A stretch of DNA of 64,000 nucleotides from Yinghuangia sp035454725 (GTDB lineage Bacteria > Actinomycetota > Actinomycetes > Streptomycetales > Streptomycetaceae), in assembly GCF_051388935.1 (NCBI RefSeq), contig NZ_JBPKBI010000011.1, forward strand, positions 166,864 to 230,863, read 5' to 3'. Shown here piece after piece: positions 16,772 through 23,863 of this stretch. Under the pieces are notes generated by a model that saw only the letters and a program-made list of their open reading frames with translations, ran no database searches and was not told where the DNA came from. Every line of letters begins with the position of its first letter. Positions within the stretch are counted from its first letter, which is position 1. The position numbers were made by a program, and so were the translations under genes.

Positions 16772-17671
16772 TCAGGAGTTGGTCGAGGCGGGGCCTGACA
16801 GCCCGGCCCAAGGAGGCACGGGCGCGCCCGGCACGTCTACACGGGTGCTGAAGAGTCGTCCCGACTGGGGGTTTTCGCGCCGCTGAGCGTCATCGAGCTC
16901 GGCGCTCGCGGTGGTCACGACGAGGGTGCGCAGGTCGTGCCCGGCGAACGCGACGCTGGAGGTGTGGGGTGCCGGTACGGCTACCCGCTCGACGAGCGCT
17001 CCGACGGGCGTGTAGCGGCGGACCTCCCCGGCCCCCCAGACCGCGACCCAGAGGTGGTCGGCGACATCCAGGGCGATGCCGTCGGGATAACCGTCGTCGA
17101 AGGTGAGGTGCACACAGCGCTCGCCTACCGCGCCGTCGGCCGGGTCGTACCCGCGGACGAAGATGGTGCGCTGCATGGTGTCGACGCTGTACATGCGGTG
17201 CCCGTCGACGGACCAGGCCAGACCGTTGGACAGCGTGAGATCGCTGTCCAGTTCGGTGACGCGGCCGTCGTCCTCCAGGCGGACAAGAACCTCACGTTCG
17301 GACGGGCCGGCCAGGCTGAGGGTGCCGACCAGGAAGCGTCCTACGGGGTCTGTGCTGCCGTCGTTGAGCCGACGTGCTTCACCGTCGGGGACGATGCGCG
17401 GCCCCTCGTGGCGCACACCGTCAGCGGTCAGGACGACAAGCCGTTCTTGGCCGGCGACGAGAAGCGTGCCATTGCCGCCGACGGCCACGGCACCGACCAT
17501 CCCCTCGAATCGGTGCCGCCCGACTACCTCGATGCGGTGGTCCCCGACGGTTCCTTCGAGCACCAGCCCGGCGAGGATGTCGACCCACACCAGCCGTTGC
17601 CGCTCGGCATCCCACACCGGGCCCTCGGCGAGCTGAAACGCCTCCTCGGTCGCAGGAGTCATGGTCCTCAC
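16772..17671 (-). CDS. SMP-30/gluconolactonase/LRE-family lactonase
   Basis: This protein of 299 residues is predicted to hydrolyse a sugar-acid lactone to the free acid. It is a six-bladed beta-propeller with the family's metal-binding positions: Glu in QLAEGPVWD, Asn-Asp in RLNDGSTDP, the Asn of LSNGLAWS and Asp in GYPDGIALD. The GTG at 17671 has GGAAGGAG 6 nt upstream and overlaps the IclR stop as GTGA. A later ATG (17662) has no proper SD. It acts after the sugar dehydrogenase and before the dehydratase in the proposed pathway, and its coupling to the IclR gene suggests co-expression. Confidence 0.9.
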   Translation of the reverse strand: MRTMTPATEEAFQLAEGPVWDAERQRLVWVDILAGLVLEGTVGDHRIEVVGRHRFEGMVGAVAVGGNGTLLVAGQERLVVLTADGVRHEGPRIVPDGEARRLNDGSTDPVGRFLVGTLSLAGPSEREVLVRLEDDGRVTELDSDLTLSNGLAWSVDGHRMYSVDTMQRTIFVRGYDPADGAVGERCVHLTFDDGYPDGIALDVADHLWVAVWGAGEVRRYTPVGALVERVAVPAPHTSSVAFAGHDLRTLVVTTASAELDDAQRRENPQSGRLFSTRVDVPGAPVPPWAGLSGPASTNS

Positions 17672-18492
17672 GGCTCGCTCCTTCCCAGCGGGCCGAGCAG
17701 GTCGACGATCTCCTCGGCCGCGGCGACCAGCACGTCCAAGGGCGTGCGGTAGGCGACCGCGCTGACGCTCACCGCGCCGGCCGGAGTCGACGGCGAGGTC
17801 GTATAGACGGGCACGGCAACGCAGTTGACGCCGGCTTCGTTCTCCTGGTTGTCGACCGCGTAGCCCAGGTCCCGGACGCCTTGGAATTCGCGGTGCAGTT
17901 CCTCGGCCGTGCACAGGGTTCGAGGCGTGCGGCGCAGGAGAGTCGCCTCCCCGATCCACGCCTTCACCGCGTCGAGCGTCGGCAGTCGCGCGGCGAGCAG
18001 CAGCTTCCCGACGCCGGTGGCGTGGGCGGGGTTGCGCCCGCCGATCGTCGAGGTGAGCCGTACGGCACCGGTCGGCGGGTCGACCTTGGCGCGGTACACG
18101 ACCTCCCGGCCGTCGAGGACCGCGTAGTGCGCCGTCTCACCGAAACGCTCGGCCAGCGTCTCCAGTACCGGCCGGATGCGGAGGTGCTCGGGCCGGGCCT
18201 CGTGGTGGGTGAACGCCATCCGCAGGAACTCGTCGCCGAGGACGTAGCGGCTGCGGGCGTCCTGATCGGCCAAGCCGGCCCGGCGCAACGCGCCGAGCGC
18301 GCGGTGAACCGTCGGCTTGGGGCTCCCCATCAGCCGGGTCAGCTCGTCCAGGCCGATTCCGTCGGGGTGGCGGGCGAGCTCCTTGAGGACCGCGAGGACG
18401 CGGTCCGACCCCACGAGGCGGCTGCTGTCGGCGTCTGCTCCGGCGTCGCCTGCGGGTGCTGTCGGTTCGTCGGATGTGTGCGTATGCTTCAT
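17668..18492 (-). CDS. IclR-family transcriptional regulator
   Basis: This is a 274-residue regulator with an N-terminal winged helix (VLAVLKELARHPDGIGLDEL, SPKPTVHRALGALRRAGL) and the IclR effector-binding domain (GGRNPAHATGVGKLLLA, VAVPVYTT). It is transcribed away from the dehydratase gene, and its own operon continues through the lactonase, hydrolase and alcohol dehydrogenase with 4-bp overlaps. It is therefore placed to control both arms from the 51-bp intergenic region. Its first residues are His/Thr-rich (MKHTHTSDE). IclR proteins can activate or repress; the effector here is probably a pathway intermediate, which is inference. Confidence 0.93.
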   Translation of the reverse strand: MKHTHTSDEPTAPAGDAGADADSSRLVGSDRVLAVLKELARHPDGIGLDELTRLMGSPKPTVHRALGALRRAGLADQDARSRYVLGDEFLRMAFTHHEARPEHLRIRPVLETLAERFGETAHYAVLDGREVVYRAKVDPPTGAVRLTSTIGGRNPAHATGVGKLLLAARLPTLDAVKAWIGEATLLRRTPRTLCTAEELHREFQGVRDLGYAVDNQENEAGVNCVAVPVYTTSPSTPAGAVSVSAVAYRTPLDVLVAAAEEIVDLLGPLGRSEP

Positions 18493-18510
18493 GGCGTTCC
18501 GAACATTAGA

Positions 18511-18529
18511 CCAATGTACCGATTATTGG
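18511..18529. promoter_or_regulatory. Putative IclR operator in the divergent promoter region
   Basis: CCAATGTACCGATTATTGG has 5-bp inverted arms (CCAAT/ATTGG) around a 9-bp centre. It is the most AT-rich stretch for several kilobases and lies between the divergent IclR and dehydratase starts. Size and position fit an IclR binding site. The assignment is from position only. Confidence 0.4.
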
Positions 18530-18543
18530 AAAGAGAGCCGTCG

Positions 18544-20256
18544 GTGAGACTTCGCAGCGCTCAGTGGTACGCCGGCGACGACCGCAACGCCTACATCCAC
18601 CGGGCGTGGATGCGCCGGGGCCTGCCGGGCGATGCGTTCACCGGCCGCCCGCAGATCGCGATCGCCAATACGGCCTCGGACCTGACCCCGTGCAATAGCC
18701 ACCTGACCGAGGTTGCCGCGTCCGTCCGCAACGGTGTGTACGAAGCGGGTGGTATTCCGCTCGAACTGCCCGTGGTGTCCCTGGGCGAGACCCAGGTGCG
18801 GCCCACGGCCATGCTGTGGCGCAACATGGCGGCGATGGCCACCGAGGAGATGCTGCGGGCGAACCCGATCGACGGCGTCGTTTTGCTCGGCGGCTGTGAC
18901 AAGACCATCCCGTCGTTGCTGATGGCCGCCGCGTCGGTGGACTTGCCCGCCGTTGTCGTGCCGGGCGGGCCCATGCTCACCGGGACGTTTCGCGGCGCGC
19001 CGCTGGGCTGCGGCACCGATGTGTGGCGGCTGTCGGAGGAGGTACGCGCGGGCTCCCTGACGCAGGAGCAGTTCACCCGGTCCGAGTCGGCGATGATCCG
19101 CAGCCGGGGCCACTGCAACACCATGGGCACCGCATCGACGATGGCCCTGGTGGCCGAGGCATTGGGCATGGTCGTCCCCGGAGTCGCCGGGACCCCCGCC
19201 TCCGACAGCCGTCTGCTCGAAGCCGCCCACGGGACAGGCAAGTTGGCGGTGGAGATGGTGTCCGCCGACCGGCGGCCGAGCACGTTCCTGACCAAGGCCT
19301 CGTTCCGCAACGCGATCGTGGCGCTGGCCGCGATCGGCGGGTCGACCAACGCCGTCGTCCACTTGCTGGCGATCGCCGGGCGGTTGGGTGTCGATCTGAC
19401 GATCGACGATTTCGACCGCATCGGGTCCCGCGTACCCGTGCTGGTCGACCTGCTGCCCGCGGGCCGTTTCCTGATGGACGACTTCCACCGTGCCGGAGGC
19501 CTGCCCGCCGTCCTTCGCGAGGTACGCGACCTGCTTGACGCCGACGCGCTCACGGTCACCGGCAAGCCCTTCGTCGACCACCTGGACGACGCCCGGATCT
19601 GGGACCCCGAGGTCATCCGCGGTCGATCTGAGCCCCTGATCACCGAGGGCGGCATCGCCGTCCTGCGCGGCAACCTCGCGCCCGGCGGCGCGCTGATCAA
19701 ACCCGCGGCCGCCTCCCCGCACCTGCTGCGCCATCGCGGCCGAGCCGTCGTCTTCGACAGCATCGAGGACTTCCACGCCCGCATCGACGACCCCGATCTC
19801 GACGTCGACGCCGACTCGGTGCTGGTCCTGCGCGGCTGCGGGCCCAAGGGCTATCCCGGCATGCCGGAGGTGTCGAACATGCCCTTGCCCACGAAGCTGC
19901 TCGAACAGGGCGTCCGAGACATGGTCCGCGTGTGTGACGGCCGGATGAGCGGCACCGCATACGGCACGGTCGTCCTGCACGTGGCGCCCGAGGCAGCAGC
20001 CGGCGGGCCGCTCGCCCTGGTCCGGACGGGGGATGTCATCAGCCTCGACGTCGAGGCCCGCCGTATTGACGTCGACGTGCCCGTCGACGAACTCGCCCTG
20101 CGGACACCGAACGAGGCCACCCTCGCCGGTTTCGCGAAACCCACGCGCGGTTGGGAACGGCTCTACGTCGACCACGTGCTCGGCGCCGACGTCGGCGCCG
20201 ATCTCGACTTCCTGATCGGCTCCAGCGGATCGGCGGTGAGCCGTGAGTCGCACTGA
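18544..20256 (+). CDS. IlvD/Edd-family dehydratase, sugar-acid type
   Basis: This Fe-S dehydratase removes water from a sugar acid to give a 2-keto-3-deoxy acid. The 570-residue product has the cluster ligands in GGCDKTIPSLLMAA and GHCNTMGTASTM. Its N-terminus (RSAQWYAGDDRNAYIHRAWM) is typical of the arabinonate/xylonate-like branch rather than of amino-acid IlvD, which begins differently. The GTG at 18544 is chosen; an in-frame ATG at 18514 lies inside the putative operator and has no SD. The next gene starts 14 nt before this one stops, indicating tight coupling. In context the substrate is probably L-rhamnonate, L-fuconate or a related acid, but the sequence alone does not decide this. Confidence 0.88.
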   Translation: MRLRSAQWYAGDDRNAYIHRAWMRRGLPGDAFTGRPQIAIANTASDLTPCNSHLTEVAASVRNGVYEAGGIPLELPVVSLGETQVRPTAMLWRNMAAMATEEMLRANPIDGVVLLGGCDKTIPSLLMAAASVDLPAVVVPGGPMLTGTFRGAPLGCGTDVWRLSEEVRAGSLTQEQFTRSESAMIRSRGHCNTMGTASTMALVAEALGMVVPGVAGTPASDSRLLEAAHGTGKLAVEMVSADRRPSTFLTKASFRNAIVALAAIGGSTNAVVHLLAIAGRLGVDLTIDDFDRIGSRVPVLVDLLPAGRFLMDDFHRAGGLPAVLREVRDLLDADALTVTGKPFVDHLDDARIWDPEVIRGRSEPLITEGGIAVLRGNLAPGGALIKPAAASPHLLRHRGRAVVFDSIEDFHARIDDPDLDVDADSVLVLRGCGPKGYPGMPEVSNMPLPTKLLEQGVRDMVRVCDGRMSGTAYGTVVLHVAPEAAAGGPLALVRTGDVISLDVEARRIDVDVPVDELALRTPNEATLAGFAKPTRGWERLYVDHVLGADVGADLDFLIGSSGSAVSRESH

Positions 20257-23131
20257 CCGGCGGACCTCCGACCGCAGCGACGAACTCCCGGGTCTCAACG
20301 ACAAGTTGCTGACCACACTGGAGCGCGCGGCGCCGGGCGCGGTCGCGGCCCGTGCCATCGACCGGCTCGCGTACGCGCACGACGCCTCGCACTACCTGCT
20401 CGTCCCCCGGGCCGTGGTCAGGCCGCGCAATGCCGCGCAGGTCGCCGAGCTGCTGCGCGTCAGTGCCGTCCAAGGGGTGCCGCTGACGTTCCGCTCGGGC
20501 GGCACAAGCCTGTCCGGTCAGGCGACGAACGACGGCGTGATGGTCGACACCCGCCGCAACTTCCGCGACATCGAAGTCCTCGACGACGGCGCGCGCGTAC
20601 GCGTCCAACCCGGCGCCACCGTACGCGCCGTCAACGCCCGACTCGCCCGCTACGGACGGAAGTTGGGCCCGGACCCGGCCAGTGAGATCGCCTGCACGAT
20701 CGGTGGTGTCGTGGCCAACAACTCCAGCGGGATGGCGTGCGGCACCGAGTTCAACACGTACCAGACCCTCGAATCGGCCGTTCTCGTGCTGCCGAGCGGG
20801 ACCGTCCTGGACACCGGCGCCCGCGATGCCGACGAGCGGCTGCGCGCCCTCGAACCCGACATCCATGCCGGGCTCATCCGCCTCCGCGACCGCGTACGCG
20901 GCAACAGGGCGTCGGTGGCGACGATCCGCCGCTTGTACGCGCTGAAGAACACCATGGGCTACGGCGTCAACTCGTTCGTCGACCACACCAGCCCCGCCGA
21001 CATCCTCACCCACCTGGTCGTCGGCAGCGAAGGCACCCTCGCCTTCGTCGCAGAGGCCACCTTTCGCACCATTCCGGCGCACCCGCACGCTGCCACCGGC
21101 CTGCTGCTCTTCCCCGACCTCGCGACGGCGACCGGCGCGCTGCCCGACCTGGTAGCAGCCGGGTTCGCGACCATCGAACTCCTCGACGCCACAAGCCTCC
21201 GCGTCGCGCAACGCGACCCGAAAGCCGCCGCGAACTTGCGTGCCCTGGCCGTCCGCGATCACGCCGCCCTGCTCGTCGAACACCAGCAGCCGACCACCGA
21301 AGCCCTCGACGAACGCATCACGGCGGCGGCCGTGCTCCTCCGCGAACTTCCGCTGACCGCACCGGGAAAGCTGACCCCCGACGCAGCCGCGCGCGCCGCG
21401 CTCTGGCACATCCGCAAAGGCCTGTTCACCGCCGTCGCCGGGGCCCGCCCGTCCGGAACGACCGCGCTGCTCGAAGACATCGCCGTCCCGGTCGACCGGC
21501 TGCTCGCCACGTGCGCGGACCTCACCGAGCTGTTCGACCGCCACGGCTACACCGACAGTGTCATCTTCGGCCATGCCAAGGACGGCAACGTCCACTTCAT
21601 GCTCAACGAGCGGTTCGACCGGCCCGAACTCCTCAACCGCTACCAGGAGTTCACCGACGACCTGGTCGACATCGTCCTCGGGCACGGCGGCACACTCAAA
21701 GCCGAACACGGCACCGGACGCATCATGGCGCCGTACGTCCGCCGCCAATATGGCGACGAACTCCACGAGGTCATGCGCGAGACCAAGCACCTCATCGACC
21801 CGCGCGGACTCCTCAACCCCGGCGTCTTGGTCAGCAACGACCCCGACGCGCACATCCACCACCTCAAGTCGACACCCACCGTCGAACCCGAAGTCGACCG
21901 CTGCGTCGAATGCGGCTACTGCGAACCCGTCTGCCCCAGCCGGGACCTGACCACCACCCCACGCCAACGCATCGTGCTGCGCCGCGAGATGGCCCGCGCC
22001 CGCACCAACGGCGACACCGCCCTGCTCGCCCGACTCAACAGCGAGTACCGGTACGACGCCGTCGACACCTGCGCGGTCGACGGCATGTGCCAGACCGCGT
22101 GCCCCGTCCTCATCGACACCGGCGACCTCACCCGCCGCCTGCGCGCCGAACACACCGGCCGAACCGAGCAGAAGGCATGGGCGACGGCCGCACGACACTG
22201 GGACGGCACCACCCGAACAGCCGCAGGCGCACTCACCGCCGCCCGAGCCGTGCCCGCCGTCCTGCCCCAGGCGGCAAGCGCCGGCGGACGCGCCTTGCTC
22301 GGCAAGGACACTGTTCCCGCCTGGTCATCCGAACTCCCGCGCGGCGGAACCCGGCGCGTGCCCCGACCGGCGACCAATCCCGAGGCGGTGTACTTCCCGG
22401 CCTGCGTCGCGACGATGTTCGGGCCCGCGGATTCGGACTCGGGTTCCGGCATTGGTGTCCGGGACGCGTTCCTCGCGTTGTGCGAACGGGCCGGAGTCCA
22501 CGTCCGCGTGCCGGACGGCATCGCCTCGCTGTGCTGCGCGACCCCGTGGAAGTCCAAGGGCCTGACCGACGGCTACGCCGTCATGCGCGCCCGGGTCGTC
22601 CCGATCCTGCAACGCGCCACCGACGACGGCGCGTTGCCCGTCGTGGTCGACGCCGCCTCCTGCACCGAAGGCCTCGCCCGCATGCTCGCCCAACACGGCA
22701 TCACCGTCATCGACGCGATCGCCTTCGCGGACACCGTCCTCCTGCCGCGACTGCCCGCCGCACGGCGCGTTCCCGCCGTCGTCGTCCACCCCACCTGCTC
22801 ATCGACCCAACTCGGCCTGAACCCCGCACTTCTACGGGTGGCCGCAGCCGCCGCCGAGACAGTCGTCGAACCCGACGACTGGAACTGCTGTGCCTTCGCT
22901 GGCGACCGTGGGCTGCTGCACCCGGAACTCACCGCGTCCGCAACCGCCGCCGAGGCCGGGGCCGTAGGACGTATCGAGGCGTCCGCATACGCCTCAATCA
23001 ACCGCACGTGCGAACTCGGCATGACGCGGGCGACCGGCCACCCCTACCGGCACCTGCTCGAACTCCTCGAAGAGGCGACCCGTCCCATCACGTCCCCTGC
23101 CGACCTTCCCTTGTTGGGAGACACCCCATGA
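20243..23131 (+). CDS. FAD-linked oxidase fused to Fe-S/CCG domains (lactate or 2-hydroxyacid dehydrogenase)
   Basis: This 962-residue respiratory-type dehydrogenase passes electrons from a 2-hydroxy acid through FAD and Fe-S centres. An FAD-binding type 4 domain occupies about 40-260 (FRSGGTSLSGQ, CTIGGVVANNSSGM), then an FAD-oxidase C domain (about 270-530). Two [4Fe-4S] motifs follow, CVECGYCEPVCP at about 554 and CAVDGMCQTACP at about 610. Cys-rich CCG-type segments are at the end (CCATPW, HPTCSS, NCCAFAGDRG). The fold is that of D-lactate and D-2-hydroxyglutarate dehydrogenases. It overlaps the dehydratase by 14 nt and the following SDR by 4 nt. Oxidising the lactate released by the FAH-type hydrolase would be a sensible role; stereospecificity is unproven. 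Confidence 0.88.
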   Translation: MSRTDRRTSDRSDELPGLNDKLLTTLERAAPGAVAARAIDRLAYAHDASHYLLVPRAVVRPRNAAQVAELLRVSAVQGVPLTFRSGGTSLSGQATNDGVMVDTRRNFRDIEVLDDGARVRVQPGATVRAVNARLARYGRKLGPDPASEIACTIGGVVANNSSGMACGTEFNTYQTLESAVLVLPSGTVLDTGARDADERLRALEPDIHAGLIRLRDRVRGNRASVATIRRLYALKNTMGYGVNSFVDHTSPADILTHLVVGSEGTLAFVAEATFRTIPAHPHAATGLLLFPDLATATGALPDLVAAGFATIELLDATSLRVAQRDPKAAANLRALAVRDHAALLVEHQQPTTEALDERITAAAVLLRELPLTAPGKLTPDAAARAALWHIRKGLFTAVAGARPSGTTALLEDIAVPVDRLLATCADLTELFDRHGYTDSVIFGHAKDGNVHFMLNERFDRPELLNRYQEFTDDLVDIVLGHGGTLKAEHGTGRIMAPYVRRQYGDELHEVMRETKHLIDPRGLLNPGVLVSNDPDAHIHHLKSTPTVEPEVDRCVECGYCEPVCPSRDLTTTPRQRIVLRREMARARTNGDTALLARLNSEYRYDAVDTCAVDGMCQTACPVLIDTGDLTRRLRAEHTGRTEQKAWATAARHWDGTTRTAAGALTAARAVPAVLPQAASAGGRALLGKDTVPAWSSELPRGGTRRVPRPATNPEAVYFPACVATMFGPADSDSGSGIGVRDAFLALCERAGVHVRVPDGIASLCCATPWKSKGLTDGYAVMRARVVPILQRATDDGALPVVVDAASCTEGLARMLAQHGITVIDAIAFADTVLLPRLPAARRVPAVVVHPTCSSTQLGLNPALLRVAAAAAETVVEPDDWNCCAFAGDRGLLHPELTASATAAEAGAVGRIEASAYASINRTCELGMTRATGHPYRHLLELLEEATRPITSPADLPLLGDTP

Positions 23132-23805
23132 CCATCAGGACAGCACTCGTGACCGGCGGCGCCCGCGGCCTCGGAGCCGCGACCGCCGAACGCCTCCGAG
23201 CCGACGACGTCAAGGTCACCACACTCGACCTCGGAGACGCCGACATCTGTGCGGATGTGACCGACGACGAGGCGCTGCGCGACGCGGCCCGCCGAATCGG
23301 ACACGTCGACATCCTGGTCAACTCGGCCGGCATCGTCGGACCGAACGAGCCACTGCTGGACACCACGCCCGACCAGTGGCGCCGCGTCCTGGACGTCAAC
23401 GTCCTGGGCACGGTCAACACCATGCGTGCGTTCATCCCCGGCATGCGGGAGCGCGGCTGGGGGCGCGTCGTCAATTTCGCCAGCATGGCCGGCAAGGACG
23501 GCAACCCCAACCTGTCCGCCTACTCCGCCTCCAAAGCCGCTGTGATCGCGCTGACCAAGTCCGCCGGCAAGGAACTCGCCACCACCGGCGTCCTGGTCAA
23601 CGTCGTCACCCCGGCGGTCATCGCCACGCCCATGAACGCGGCCACCGCCCCCGACGTCCTGGCCCACATCACGAACCTCATTCCGATGCAGCGCATCGGC
23701 CGCCCGGAGGAGGTCGCCGAACTTGTCGCGTTTCTCGCCTCGGACCGGGTCAGCTTCTCCACCGGCGCCGTCTACGACATCAGCGGCGGACGCGCCACCT
23801 ACTGA
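23128..23805 (+). CDS. Short-chain dehydrogenase/reductase, candidate sugar or keto-deoxy-acid dehydrogenase
   Basis: This is a classical SDR of 225 residues: cofactor motif TGGARGLG, active-site Ser region NFASMAG, and catalytic YSASK. There is an acidic residue after beta-2 (TLDLGDAD), which favours NAD+. It begins with ATG overlapping the previous stop (ATGA) and has GGGAG upstream. As the last gene of the dehydratase operon it is a good candidate for the 4-dehydrogenase that makes the 2,4-diketo acid, or for the first sugar dehydrogenase. A hairpin terminator follows 15 bp downstream. Confidence 0.88.
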   Translation: MTIRTALVTGGARGLGAATAERLRADDVKVTTLDLGDADICADVTDDEALRDAARRIGHVDILVNSAGIVGPNEPLLDTTPDQWRRVLDVNVLGTVNTMRAFIPGMRERGWGRVVNFASMAGKDGNPNLSAYSASKAAVIALTKSAGKELATTGVLVNVVTPAVIATPMNAATAPDVLAHITNLIPMQRIGRPEEVAELVAFLASDRVSFSTGAVYDISGGRATY

Positions 23806-23819
23806 CAGGCCAGAGGTGC

Positions 23820-23856
23820 GACCGCGCCGTCGACAGGTGTGCCCGACGGCGCGGTC
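23820..23856. terminator. Bidirectional hairpin terminator
   Basis: A perfect 13-bp stem (GACCGCGCCGTCG / CGACGGCGCGGTC) with an 11-nt loop fills the space between the convergent SDR and rhamnosidase genes. It is among the strongest simple hairpins in the window and is symmetrical enough to serve both strands. Confidence 0.85.
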
Positions 23857-23863
23857 CAAGACG

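Noticed and set aside
18523..20358. A 611-codon minus-strand open frame opposite the dehydratase gene
   Set aside because: It is a composition shadow; the plus strand has intact IlvD/Edd motifs and SD-type starts.
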